A stretch of 64,000 nt of DNA from an uncultured Clostridia bacterium (GCA_947174885.1 CAMWKO010000009.1:30836-94835), one strand, 5' to 3'; shown: positions 33,746 through 42,109, counted from the first letter of the stretch. Notes: generated from the letters alone by a model not told the origin. A program made the numbers and translations.

Positions 33746-34642
33746 ATGCAGGAAAGCAGATTATTTAAGATAGTCTATTATCTTCTTGATAAAGGAAAAG
33801 CAACGGCTCCTGAATTAGCAGAAAAATTTGAAGTGTCAGTCAGAACAATTTACAGGGATATAGATGCCTTAAGTGGAGCAGGTATTCCGATTTATACAGA
33901 AGCGGGAAGAAATGGTGGTATTCATTTGATGAATAATTTTGTTCTGGATAGAAGCTTATTATCAGAAGAAGAGAAAACGGAAATACTGGATGCATTACAG
34001 GGCTTAAGTACTATACAAAATATGAAGAATAATGATACACTTAATAAGCTTTCTGCGCTTTGGGGTATCAGTTCGGAAAATTGGCTTGAAGTGGATTTCT
34101 CTAGATGGGGTAATAAACAGAGTGACAACGAAAAATTTGAATTGCTTAAATCAGCTATTATATATCACAAAAGTGTGAAAATTACTTATGCAGGCTCCTC
34201 TGAAAGTGTAAGCGAAAGAATTATACATCCGTTAAAACTTGTGTATAAATCGAGGGATTGGTATTTGAAGGCATATTGCACAGAAAAGCAGGATTATCGT
34301 TTGTTCAAGCTGACCCGTATTTTGGAATGGGAGATTTTAAACATAAGTTTTATTCATCATTCCTTTCCGAAACAGGAAGAAAATTCACAGCAGATATATA
34401 ATCAGATAACACTTCGTTTTCCGAAGGAAATGGCATACCGGGTTTATGATGAATTTGACAGGGCGGAAGTTTGCCAACAGGAAAACGGAGATTTTATTGT
34501 TTCCGTGCAAATGCCCGAAGATATGTGGCTTATAAGCTTTTTACTTTCTTTCGGAACACAGGTGGAAGTTATTGAGCCTGATTATCTAAAAGATATTCTG
34601 GCACAACAGGCAAGATTAATTTATGAAAAAAATAAATCCTGA
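33746..34642 (+). CDS. YafY-type transcriptional regulator with WYL domain
   Basis: A 298-residue protein. The winged helix is at 1-57 (ATAPELAEKFEVSVRTIYRDI). The WYL domain has HPLKLVYKSRDWYLKAY and YRLFKLTRI, and a WYL-C extension ends the protein. It is a paralogue of the protein at 2135-3049. The start at 33746 follows AGGAGG by eight bases. Dyads just after its stop codon may be its operators, controlling the ClbS-like gene downstream. Confidence 0.87.
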   Translation: MQESRLFKIVYYLLDKGKATAPELAEKFEVSVRTIYRDIDALSGAGIPIYTEAGRNGGIHLMNNFVLDRSLLSEEEKTEILDALQGLSTIQNMKNNDTLNKLSALWGISSENWLEVDFSRWGNKQSDNEKFELLKSAIIYHKSVKITYAGSSESVSERIIHPLKLVYKSRDWYLKAYCTEKQDYRLFKLTRILEWEILNISFIHHSFPKQEENSQQIYNQITLRFPKEMAYRVYDEFDRAEVCQQENGDFIVSVQMPEDMWLISFLLSFGTQVEVIEPDYLKDILAQQARLIYEKNKS

Positions 34643-34672
34643 CATATGGTGTCAGTAATTCTCTCTTATAAT
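34639..34672 (+). promoter_or_regulatory. Dyad and -10 box between WYL regulator and ClbS-like gene
   Basis: CTGACA-TATGG-TGTCAG (34639-34655) is a perfect 6-base inverted repeat overlapping the WYL stop codon. TATAAT follows at 34667-34672. The phrase TGGTGTCAGTA recurs at 34699. A promoter under repressor control is plausible, although no well-spaced -35 box is visible. Confidence 0.45.
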
Positions 34673-34703
34673 ATGGACAGTAACTATATTACTATTTTGG
34701 TGT

Positions 34704-34762
34704 CAGTATTTTTTATTTTAGTTGCAAATAAAGTTTAGTGCCAACTAAAATAAAAAATACTG
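34704..34762. repeat. Perfect 21-bp inverted repeat with 17-base loop
   Basis: The arm starting CAGTATTTTTTATTTTAGTT at 34704-34724 is exactly complementary to 34742-34762. It lies about 60 bases before the ribosome site of the ClbS-like gene. Such a long perfect AT-rich arm is unusual for an operator; it could be a terminator or a small palindromic insertion. Confidence 0.8.
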
Positions 34763-34800
34763 AAACTAGAGTATCACTAATATTAAAAAGGAGAATTTTT

Positions 34801-35343
34801 ATGAGCAGACCTACTACTAAATCTGATTTGATTAGTGCGGCAAACGCCAATTATGAAGAGATGAACAGCCTTATTTCGTCATTGACAGAAAAAGAATTAT
34901 CAAAAGCTTTTGATTTCTCGAAAGATGATAAAAAGAAAGAGGCTCATTGGGCAAGGGATAAAAATCTTCGAGATATTTTAATACATCTCTATGAATGGCA
35001 TAAGCTTTTAATTAACTGGGTGCAGTCAAATCAAAAAGAAGATAATATACCATTTATTCCAAAACCATATAACTGGAAAACATATGGAGATATGAATTTG
35101 TTTTTCTGGAGGAAGCATCAGAATACAACCTTAGAGCATGCAAAAGAAATGTTAGAAAAATCTCATAAGGAAGTAATGGAGCTGGCGGAAACTTTTTCAA
35201 ATGAGGAACTGTTTTCAAAGGGTATATATAAATGGGTTGGTGGAAGTACACTAGGCTCTTATTTTGTCAGTGTTACGGCAAGTCATTATAATTGGGCAAT
35301 AAAAAAGCTTAAAGCACATAGGAAAAACTGTAAAAGTATTTGA
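34801..35343 (+). CDS. ClbS/DfsB family four-helix bundle protein
   Basis: A 180-residue protein of the DUF1706/ClbS type: RPTTKSDLISAANANYEEM at the start, DILIHLYEWHKLLINWV in the middle, and SHYNWAIKKLKAHRK at the end. ClbS itself is a hydrolase that protects colibactin producers from their own genotoxin; other members have unknown roles related to DinB-like folds. There is no colibactin cluster here, so a general protective role is only a guess. AAAGGAG precedes the ATG. Confidence 0.8.
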   Translation: MSRPTTKSDLISAANANYEEMNSLISSLTEKELSKAFDFSKDDKKKEAHWARDKNLRDILIHLYEWHKLLINWVQSNQKEDNIPFIPKPYNWKTYGDMNLFFWRKHQNTTLEHAKEMLEKSHKEVMELAETFSNEELFSKGIYKWVGGSTLGSYFVSVTASHYNWAIKKLKAHRKNCKSI

Positions 35344-35385
35344 TGATAAGGAATTCTATATAAATAAGGAATCTTACGGTAATGT

Positions 35386-35446
35386 GAAAAATATGTCACA
35401 AGAGAAACAACTTCCTATAGGAGTGTTTCACTTGTGATATTTTTTT
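35386..35446 (+). terminator. Terminator after the ClbS-like gene
   Basis: AAAAATATGTCACAAG pairs with CTTGTGATATTTTT with a two-base bulge, has an inner imperfect hairpin, and is followed by a T run. Confidence 0.75.
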
Positions 35447-35456
35447 ACAAAAATCA

Positions 35457-35508
35457 TTGACAATAAAACTTGGCAGTGATATATTTGTCTTGCAAATAAA
35501 ACTTGGCA
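35457..35508 (+). promoter_or_regulatory. Promoter with two direct-repeat operators
   Basis: TTGACA (35457-35462) and TATATT (35480-35485) are 17 bp apart. The word AATAAAACTTGGCA occurs twice, at 35462-35475 inside the promoter and at 35495-35508 after it, 33 bp from start to start (about three helical turns). It is a probable binding site for the XRE regulator encoded at 35830. Confidence 0.7.
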
Positions 35509-35522
35509 AAGGAGAAATCAAA

Positions 35523-35828
35523 ATGAATAAAGATGAAATTTTGAAAATAGCACAAAAAGAGGGTCATGATGAAATGAAGCTGCAAATCAGAGACAAGTCA
35601 ATAAAATGGACCTATATAGCAATGGTAGTAGCAGTCGCAATATTTTCATTTATTCGTTCTGAACAGGGATTACCTATGATGGATTTATCTGCAACTATGG
35701 GTTTCTCTGTATCTGTAGGGGAGACATACAGGTATGTAAAATGTAAGGAAAAAGGCTGTTTAGTGATAGCTGTAATTGCATTTATTGTTGCAATAGCAGC
35801 TACCATAAGATTTGCAATGGGGTATTAA
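35523..35828 (+). CDS. DUF6442 family small membrane protein
   Basis: A 101-residue protein. A basic/acidic N-terminus (KDEILKIAQKEGHDEMKLQI) is followed by two or three hydrophobic helices (about 30-45, 55-70 and 77-97). It resembles DUF6442 and is encoded directly before an XRE gene, a pairing common in Clostridia. The role is unknown; it might sense or counter membrane stress with the partner regulator. AAAGGAG precedes the ATG at 35523. Confidence 0.75.
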   Translation: MNKDEILKIAQKEGHDEMKLQIRDKSIKWTYIAMVVAVAIFSFIRSEQGLPMMDLSATMGFSVSVGETYRYVKCKEKGCLVIAVIAFIVAIAATIRFAMGY

Positions 35829-35829
35829 T

Positions 35830-36036
35830 ATGGATGAAAAATTAATATTAAAAAATAATGTGAAAGAAGCCCGTTCTGAAAAGAAACTTTCACAATCCTC
35901 GCTTGCGGATATGGTTGGTGTATCCAGAAATACAATTAGTTCGATTGAAACAGGACAGTTTAATCCAACAGCTAAATTGGCATTGCTATTGTGTATTGCG
36001 CTTGACAAAAAATTCGAGGAGCTGTTCTATTTTTAA
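35830..36036 (+). CDS. XRE-family regulator, small form
   Basis: A 68-residue protein: a single HTH_3 domain, NVKEARSEKKLSQSSLADMV and GVSRNTISSIETGQFNPTAK, ending in KKFEELFYF. This is the typical short regulator paired with small membrane proteins. It starts one base after the stop of the DUF6442 gene and is probably translationally coupled to it. It likely acts at the direct repeats at 35462-35508. Confidence 0.88.
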   Translation: MDEKLILKNNVKEARSEKKLSQSSLADMVGVSRNTISSIETGQFNPTAKLALLLCIALDKKFEELFYF

Positions 36037-36050
36037 TTTGGGGTATAATA

Positions 36051-36126
36051 ACACCGAGTTGAAAAGCAACTCGGTGTGCCTTGTGCATAAAATCTGTGAT
36101 TTTATCCACAAGGCTGTAGTGATAGG
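36051..36126 (+). repeat. R2 structured repeat, single copy
   Basis: It has the same two hairpins as the array at 6516. In hairpin 2 the stem reads GCCTTGTG/CACAAGGC instead of GCCTCGTG/CATGAGGC: one C-G pair has become T-A and one G-T wobble has become G-C, so pairing is kept or improved. It lies after the XRE gene and upstream of a GNAT gene, in sense orientation. Confidence 0.9.
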
Positions 36127-36274
36127 GATTATGGTATATTGAATTCAAGCTGTTTCTTGTATTTTAAATTGTATTGGATTATAATAATTTAGAATATCTA
36201 AGAATAGATGACCTTTGGTAGAAGTATGCCAATATAAACAGATGATAAATTTAAATTTGAAAAGGAGAAACAAA

Positions 36275-36730
36275 ATGGTATTGACATACAGAGAAGCATC
36301 TAAATCGGATGCCAATTTGCTAATTGATATTTATAATTCTTCATTTTATGAAGATTATATTCACTATGGCGAATGCCCCGGTTATGGTAAAACAAAGGAG
36401 CAAATGGAATTGTCTATTCTTAAATTTCCTAAGTATATTATCATTAAAGATAGTATTCCTGTTGGGGTAATTTCTTTTGAAAATAAAGGAAATGGAAACT
36501 ATTATCTTGGCTGTTTATGTATTATTCCGATGTATCAGAGAATGGGGATAGGTTCACAGGCACTCCAATATATGCTGTCAATTTTTCCTGAATGGAAGCA
36601 GATTACATTGGTGACACCTTCGGACAAGGAGCAGAACATAAAATTCTATACTGAAAAATGTGGATTCAACATTGATGGCAAAGAGATGGACGGAAATGTA
36701 GAAGTTACTAAGTTTATTATGGAACGGTAA
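36275..36730 (+). CDS. GNAT-family N-acetyltransferase
   Basis: A 151-residue protein. Motif A is IPMYQRMGIGSQALQYML, preceded by YYLGCLCI and followed by NIKFYTEKCGFNIDG. The start at 36275 is set by AAAGGAG; an earlier in-frame start at 36215 has no ribosome site. The substrate is unknown. Confidence 0.85.
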   Translation: MVLTYREASKSDANLLIDIYNSSFYEDYIHYGECPGYGKTKEQMELSILKFPKYIIIKDSIPVGVISFENKGNGNYYLGCLCIIPMYQRMGIGSQALQYMLSIFPEWKQITLVTPSDKEQNIKFYTEKCGFNIDGKEMDGNVEVTKFIMER

Positions 36731-36740
36731 ATTCCGGTTT

Positions 36741-37055
36741 ATGCCTGAGGAGGCCATGCGATATTTGGGTGTTTACAAACATTTAGTACAGAACCTGTTG
36801 GATGCCACTGTAAATAATAAATGGTGGACAGAACCGGACAGAGGTATAATGGATGAAAACGAAGTTATATTAAAAATGATTGAAGAAGCTCCTCAATATA
36901 CAAAGTACATAAATAAATTTTTTAATGACGGAAGAGATAAGCTGGTAGAGGAATTTGAATATTTAAAAAGTGGCTTCAGGATAATAAATGCAATACAGTT
37001 TAAGGATTATGAAAGTACGGTAAATGAATTAGAAAATATATTATCCACAAGATAA
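36741..37055 (+). CDS. Hypothetical protein, possibly 5'-truncated
   Basis: A 104-residue frame that I do not recognise. It is helical, acidic and soluble. No properly spaced ribosome site stands before the ATG at 36741; a GAGGAGG at 36747 is only two bases before another ATG at 36756. The opening GVYKHLVQNLLDAT looks like the inside of a domain, so the front of the gene may be lost. The gene is followed after 15 bases by the C_GCAxxG_C_C gene. Confidence 0.5.
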   Translation: MPEEAMRYLGVYKHLVQNLLDATVNNKWWTEPDRGIMDENEVILKMIEEAPQYTKYINKFFNDGRDKLVEEFEYLKSGFRIINAIQFKDYESTVNELENILSTR

Positions 37056-37070
37056 TGGAGGGATATTTAA

Positions 37071-37490
37071 ATGGAAAGCAGAATTGAAAATGCAGTTGAA
37101 AAAAAGGGTAAGGGTTATAATTGTGCACAGGCTGTTGCCTGCACTTATTGTGATTTAGTAGGAATTGATGAAAAAACCATGTTTCGTATGACTGAGGGCT
37201 TTGGTATAGGTATGGGAAACATGGAGGGAGTATGCGGTGCTATATCAGGTGCATGTGCGATTTTAGGATTTCTTAACAGTACTGCTAATTTAGAGCATCC
37301 GGACAGTAATGGAGCAACGTTAAAGCTTTCAAGAATTATAATGGAAAAATTTAAGGAACAAAATACTTCGCTGGTATGTAAAGAACTTAAGGGAATAAAT
37401 AGTGGGAAAATACTTCGTTCCTGCCCTGATTGTGTAGCTGATGCTTCAAAATTTTTAGAGGAGATTTTGGCAGACAAAGGTATAATGTAA
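37071..37490 (+). CDS. C_GCAxxG_C_C family redox-type protein
   Basis: A 139-residue protein. Conserved cysteines lie in GYNCAQAV (Cys18), VCGAISGACAILG (Cys55 and Cys62, the GCAxxG-like core) and RSCPDCV near the C-terminus. The family is named after this pattern and is thought to be redox-active, often fused or linked to membrane reductases; the true role is unknown. ATGGAGGG lies upstream of the ATG. Confidence 0.85.
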   Translation: MESRIENAVEKKGKGYNCAQAVACTYCDLVGIDEKTMFRMTEGFGIGMGNMEGVCGAISGACAILGFLNSTANLEHPDSNGATLKLSRIIMEKFKEQNTSLVCKELKGINSGKILRSCPDCVADASKFLEEILADKGIM

Positions 37491-37515
37491 AAAATATTTA
37501 GAGAGAGAAAAGAAT

Positions 37516-38391
37516 ATGAAGCTTGGAAGAAATGATATGTGCTGGTGTGGCAGCGGCAAAAAGTATAAGAGCTGTCATTTAATGTATGATGAAAAAATAG
37601 AAAAGATATTGCGGGAGTATAAGGGTGCGGTGGCACCATCTCACAAAATTATTAAAACAAAAGAGCAGATAGACGGTATCAGAAAGGCAGGAGAAGTCAA
37701 TACCAGAATACTGGATGATATTAGCGAATATATTGATGAGGGTATTTCAACAGGAGATATAGACAGACTTGTTGTCGAAAAGACAAAAAAGTATGGTGGA
37801 ATATGTGCCTGTCTTGGATACGAGGGATACCCGAAGAGTGTATGTACCTCCATAAATGAAGTGGTGTGTCATGGAATACCTGATGATAAGCGTATATTAA
37901 AAAGCGGAGATATTGTCAATGTAGACTGTACTACTATAGTAGACGGATATTATGGAGATGCTTCCAGAATGTTTCTTATAGGAAAAGTCAGTGATGCAAG
38001 AAAGAAGCTTGTAGAGGTGACAAAGGAATGTCTTGACGAGGCTGTAAGCATTGCCAAGCCTTGGACCACATTAGGTGATTTCGGCTACAGTATCAATAAG
38101 AGAGCCACAGATAACGGATATACAGTAGTCAGGGAAATAGGAGGACATGGTGTAGGTGTGGATTTCCATGAGGAGCCATGGGTACCTCATATTGGCAGAG
38201 AACATACAGGTATGATTTTGGTTCCGGGTATGACTATTACCATTGAGCCTATGATAAATATGGGAAAGGCTGATGTATTCTGTGATGATGATGACGGCTG
38301 GACTATTTATACGGAGGATAATATGCCATCGGCACAGTGGGAATATACATTGGTAATAACCGAAGACGGAAATGAGATTTTGTCCCATTAA
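37516..38391 (+). CDS. map: Methionine aminopeptidase type I with SEC-C zinc finger
   Basis: A 291-residue protein. The N-terminal SEC-C finger has Cys9, Cys11, Cys20 and His21 (MCWCGSGKKYKSCH). The pita-bread fold follows, with the five metal ligands visible in VNVDCT, YYGDASRMF, GGHGVG, MTITIEPM and SAQWEYTL. It removes the initiator Met from new proteins, and the finger probably helps it bind the ribosome. It is not in a secY-adk-map operon, so it may be an additional copy. Confidence 0.95.
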   Translation: MKLGRNDMCWCGSGKKYKSCHLMYDEKIEKILREYKGAVAPSHKIIKTKEQIDGIRKAGEVNTRILDDISEYIDEGISTGDIDRLVVEKTKKYGGICACLGYEGYPKSVCTSINEVVCHGIPDDKRILKSGDIVNVDCTTIVDGYYGDASRMFLIGKVSDARKKLVEVTKECLDEAVSIAKPWTTLGDFGYSINKRATDNGYTVVREIGGHGVGVDFHEEPWVPHIGREHTGMILVPGMTITIEPMINMGKADVFCDDDDGWTIYTEDNMPSAQWEYTLVITEDGNEILSH

Positions 38392-38502
38392 AAAATAAAG
38401 TAGAAAAGATAAAATAAAGTAAAAAAGATAAAAATAATATTTATTATATAAATGTAAATAATGATATTAAGGGATATTTATAATTAATATGGAGGTTATA
38501 AG

Positions 38503-38934
38503 ATGAAAGACGATACAATTAAATTATTGAGAGAGTGTGATGCCGGAATAAAAATGGGAATTTTGTCCTTAAAGGATGCCCTACAGTATATTAAGGATAT
38601 TCATTTAAAGGATTTGATAAGCAACAGTATTGAAAGACATTTGAATCTTGAGGAAAGAACAAATAAGTATTTAAATAATTGTGGAGATGACGGAAAAGAG
38701 CCGGCTACCATGGCAAAGATGATGTCTAAGCTGAAAACAAATATAAAGCTTGGAGGAGAAAATTCTGACCGCAGTGTGGCAGATTTAATTACGGATGGAT
38801 GTAACATGGGAACAAAAACACTGTATAAGTATCTTCATCAGTATAAGGCAGCAGATAATGAAGTCAAAAAGATAGTAGGTGAGATTATAAAAGAAGAGGA
38901 AGAACTAATACAGGATTTAAGGAAATATTTGTAA
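38503..38934 (+). CDS. Helical hypothetical protein, PA2169/DUF2383-like in style
   Basis: A 143-residue all-helical protein (IKLLRECDAGIKMGILSLKDALQYI, then NSIERHLNLEERTNKYL, then TLYKYLHQYKAADNEVKKIVGEII). The pattern resembles ferritin-like four-helix bundles of the DUF2383 kind but lacks an obvious set of iron ligands. It is cytoplasmic and of unknown function. TGGAGG lies upstream. It is a single gene ended by a strong terminator. Confidence 0.6.
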   Translation: MKDDTIKLLRECDAGIKMGILSLKDALQYIKDIHLKDLISNSIERHLNLEERTNKYLNNCGDDGKEPATMAKMMSKLKTNIKLGGENSDRSVADLITDGCNMGTKTLYKYLHQYKAADNEVKKIVGEIIKEEEELIQDLRKYL

Positions 38935-38987
38935 TATACAAGGATATATAAGCACTTTAAAAGCAAAAAACACATATAAAAGATTTG

Positions 38988-39032
38988 AAAGAACATTCCT
39001 TTAAACATATTAATAGGAGATGTTCTTTTTTT
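38988..39032. terminator. Bidirectional terminator between convergent genes
   Basis: AAAGAACAT pairs with ATGTTCTTT, with an inner CCT/AGG, followed by a run of T on the plus strand and preceded by A-rich sequence. It serves the gene at 38503 and possibly the MATE gene. Confidence 0.75.
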
Positions 39033-39054
39033 ATAAAGAGCATCTATATGAGAT

Positions 39055-40350
39055 TTATTGTTTTTTGTTTGGTAAAAAACAGCAAATCAGAAAAACAATT
39101 CCATCAGTTACAGCGAGCGAAATCCATACGCCGTTAATTCCAAGAAGCTTTGACATGATAAAAACAGCAGGTATAATTATTACAAAGCCTCTTAGTATGG
39201 AGATAATAAATCCATATTTTACAGAATTAACAGCACTGTAATAGCCTGATTTTACAATATTTAAACCAGTAAAAAAGAGAGATAAAAAATATAAATGTAT
39301 ACCGGTGTATGCTATATTAGTAAGTGTTTCATTGCCTTCGCTATTAAAAATTGAAATGACAGGATATGCTGATATAAATAAAAAAATATACACTGCAATA
39401 GAAAGAAAAAGAGAAAAGGTTATACCCAAGCGGTATAGCTTTTTTACATTTTCTTTATGCCCCAAACCGTATTCACGGCTTAACAGTGGCTGCATACCCT
39501 GAGAAAGACCGGTAAAAAGAGCCATTACTATCATAGCAATATTGGCAATAACTCCATAGGCGGCAACACCGATATTACCTGAAATCTTAAGAATTATTAT
39601 GTTAAATACAAATACTACAACACTATTTGCAAGCTCTGTAATAAATGTGGACATTCCGGGAGCAGAGATTTGCCAAAATGCTGATAATGAAGGCTTTACC
39701 GACACAATATGAAAGCTGTTCTGCTTTTTTATTTTATGAAGTGACATAATTAAAAGACTTATAGCAGGAGAAAATCCTGTGGCAAGTGCAGCTCCGAACA
39801 TACCAAGACCAAGAGGAAAAATAAAAATATAATCAAATATTATATTGAATAAGCTTCCAAGCGACATGGCAACCGTAACCAGATGTGGTTTGTTATCGTT
39901 TCGTATAAATGCCATAAACAGATTGTTTAGCATAAAGGCAGGAGAGAAACAAAGTAGAACTCTTAGGTAAGAAGCGGTAATGTCAATTACATTATCATCC
40001 GCACCTAAAAGAACGGATATATTCCTCGCAAAGAATACACCTGCCATAAAAAAGATTATACTGAAAATAACAGAAATAATCAGAGCATGTGTAAATATTT
40101 CACTTTTCTTTGTAATAGAGTATTTTGTAGCACCACCAATACCAATCATAAGTCCGATAGCATTCATTACATAAAAGGCAGGAATAGCTACATTTAATGC
40201 AGTAAGTCCGAGATTTCCCTCTCCCTTTGAAATAAAGTATGTATCTATAAGAATATAGCAGGAGATACCGATTAATCCCAATATACTTAAAGATACATAT
40301 TTAAAAAATTCCTGTTTTATATTTAAGGCAGTGTTTTTTGTATCAGACAT
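39055..40350 (-). CDS. MATE-family efflux transporter
   Basis: A 431-residue integral membrane protein with 12 predicted helices in two halves of six. FKYVSLSILGLIGISCYILIDTYFIS opens the first half, and ...FWQISAPGMSTFITELANSVVVF opens the second, the usual MatE repeat. It exports drugs or metabolites in exchange for Na+ or H+. The start is set at the ATG at 40350, which has TTGGAG seven bases upstream. There is no regulator beside it. Confidence 0.9.
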   Translation of the reverse strand: MSDTKNTALNIKQEFFKYVSLSILGLIGISCYILIDTYFISKGEGNLGLTALNVAIPAFYVMNAIGLMIGIGGATKYSITKKSEIFTHALIISVIFSIIFFMAGVFFARNISVLLGADDNVIDITASYLRVLLCFSPAFMLNNLFMAFIRNDNKPHLVTVAMSLGSLFNIIFDYIFIFPLGLGMFGAALATGFSPAISLLIMSLHKIKKQNSFHIVSVKPSLSAFWQISAPGMSTFITELANSVVVFVFNIIILKISGNIGVAAYGVIANIAMIVMALFTGLSQGMQPLLSREYGLGHKENVKKLYRLGITFSLFLSIAVYIFLFISAYPVISIFNSEGNETLTNIAYTGIHLYFLSLFFTGLNIVKSGYYSAVNSVKYGFIISILRGFVIIIPAVFIMSKLLGINGVWISLAVTDGIVFLICCFLPNKKQ

Positions 40351-40568
40351 AATAGGCTCCAAAGTTTACTTATATTTAATATATATTATATAAACTATGT
40401 GTTTTATATAAGTCAAGGATTAAATGTTTAGAGCTTTTGTATTTTTCATTTTAGGTCTAAAAGTTTTTTTGATAAAAATAAATTCAGGAAGTTTGAGATT
40501 ATTAACGTCGAATAAAAATATGTAAGTTCTGTATTCAGTGAAATATAGAAAATATATATTATGTGTGA

Positions 40569-40660
40569 TATAATATAGGCAACGAGCCAAGTGTAAGTGT
40601 TTACACATACATTTGGAGACTGCGGATAATCATAAGCTGTGCTTATGATATAATAGCAAC
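40569..40660 (+). repeat. R1 structured repeat, single copy
   Basis: It is the reverse complement of the unit repeated at 1936-2114, in sense orientation to the membrane protein gene downstream. TATAAT, then GGCAACGAG, then hairpin CCAAGTGTA-A-GTG-TTTA-CAC-A-TACATTTGG, then GACTGCGG, then hairpin ATCATAAGC-TGT-GCTTATGAT, then TATAAT. The rest of the 453-base gap 40351-40803 is AT-rich with nothing recognisable. Confidence 0.85.
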
Positions 40661-40803
40661 AGGTTGTTTACAGCCGGATTGCAGTAATAGGAATTATAAT
40701 ATAGTTAAAAGGCAGAGAAATTTATGACACATTTTATATTATTATAAGGAAGTTTGAAAAAATCTTCTTATTTTTTAGAAACGTATATATCAGGAGGATT
40801 ATT

Positions 40804-41532
40804 ATGGATAATACTAAAGCGATTGAATTTAATAAGAATGAAGTAATAGCGGGAATTGTAATTAAGCTTATAGCAATATTGGCTTCCGTGTATGGTCTGT
40901 ATATGTCTATAGACAGTGCAATGTCATTTACATATTTTACAAACCTATCTAATATTTTGATAGATATAGTTTTACTTATATTTCTTGTTTCGGATATTAT
41001 GCTTCTTTTATCAAAGGAAAATCAGAAGAATAAGAAAAATTGGCTTTATATTGTGAAATATATGGCTACGATTAGTATAACAATTACATTTTTAATTTAC
41101 CTGACACTACTTGCTCCAACAAATAAATTAGGATTTATAAATGCATATTTGAATAATAGTGCAGGAAGTCTGTGTCTTCATTTTATTACCCCATTGCTCG
41201 CTATTTTTGATTTTATGTTGTTTGACTATAAGTATAGTTCAAATAAAGCCCATGCTGTATTTGCAACTATTCCACCACTTTTGTATGTAGTGTTTGTAGT
41301 AATAGCTGCATCCTGTGGTATGCGCTGGAAGGTCGATATGTATGCTCCATATAATTTTTTAAATTTTGGAGCCGAAACAGGATGGTTCGGATTTGATTTA
41401 AGCCAGCTTGGCTCAAAAACGCTTGGAGTTGGAGTAGCATATATGATAGTTGTATTGCTGCTTATATTTATAGGAATAGGTGAGTTATATTTAATGATGA
41501 AGAATAAGAGAAGAAAATCAAGGATGAAATGA
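40804..41532 (+). CDS. Pr6Pr-like membrane protein
   Basis: A 242-residue protein with six hydrophobic helices and short loops. The features FTYFTNLSNILIDIVLL, LHFITPLLAIFDFMLFD and APYNFLNF match the Pr6Pr family (FAR-17a/AIG1-like, six-helix proteins of unknown function). AGGAGG precedes the ATG. A lipoprotein gene follows after 16 bases. Confidence 0.8.
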   Translation: MDNTKAIEFNKNEVIAGIVIKLIAILASVYGLYMSIDSAMSFTYFTNLSNILIDIVLLIFLVSDIMLLLSKENQKNKKNWLYIVKYMATISITITFLIYLTLLAPTNKLGFINAYLNNSAGSLCLHFITPLLAIFDFMLFDYKYSSNKAHAVFATIPPLLYVVFVVIAASCGMRWKVDMYAPYNFLNFGAETGWFGFDLSQLGSKTLGVGVAYMIVVLLLIFIGIGELYLMMKNKRRKSRMK

Positions 41533-41548
41533 TGAGGGAGAGGGTATT

Positions 41549-42001
41549 ATGAGAAAATGCATTATTATAATGATAGGAATTTTAATGCTGCTATGTGCAG
41601 GATGTGGAGATAATACTCCAAATTCAGCAGATAACAACCCGACTACTACAAAAGAGATAATAACTACCACACAGGAGATAACAACAACAGAGAACAGTGG
41701 CGATGAACAGCCGACAGGATATCCAAGCGGAGAAGTTCAGAGATTATATGTTTTCTACAATGATAAGTTATATGTATATGATGATAATAAATTAAGTATA
41801 AGTGAAGATAAAATTATGGAGATATATGAGGGATATGAGTTGGTTGGAAATATACAAAAAATTTCTAATCAGGAAATGCCGGATGAACAGTTGGAAGCAT
41901 CAAGATGTGAGGCCGGATTGAATGTATATGCAAATGAAAATAAAACAGATGAAATATTATTATATTACAATGATAATTTGTATACATTAGTTAGTGAGTA
42001 A
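41549..42001 (+). CDS. Small lipoprotein
   Basis: A 150-residue protein. The signal peptide ends in the lipobox LLCAGC, followed by a Thr-rich linker (TTTKEIITTTQEITTTE) and an acidic C-terminal domain with Tyr-rich strands (RLYVFYNDKLYVYDDNKL and LLYYNDNLYTLV). It is anchored on the outside of the membrane; the domain is not recognised. It is probably co-transcribed with the Pr6Pr-like gene. Confidence 0.75.
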   Translation: MRKCIIIMIGILMLLCAGCGDNTPNSADNNPTTTKEIITTTQEITTTENSGDEQPTGYPSGEVQRLYVFYNDKLYVYDDNKLSISEDKIMEIYEGYELVGNIQKISNQEMPDEQLEASRCEAGLNVYANENKTDEILLYYNDNLYTLVSE

Positions 42002-42109
42002 CTGTTAATATGCGGTATATTACTATTTAAACTGTATTGTTAAATGGCAATATACTGCATAAAGCTTTTATCATTATACGGTACTTCAAGAAAACTTTCA
42101 TGAAAAAAG

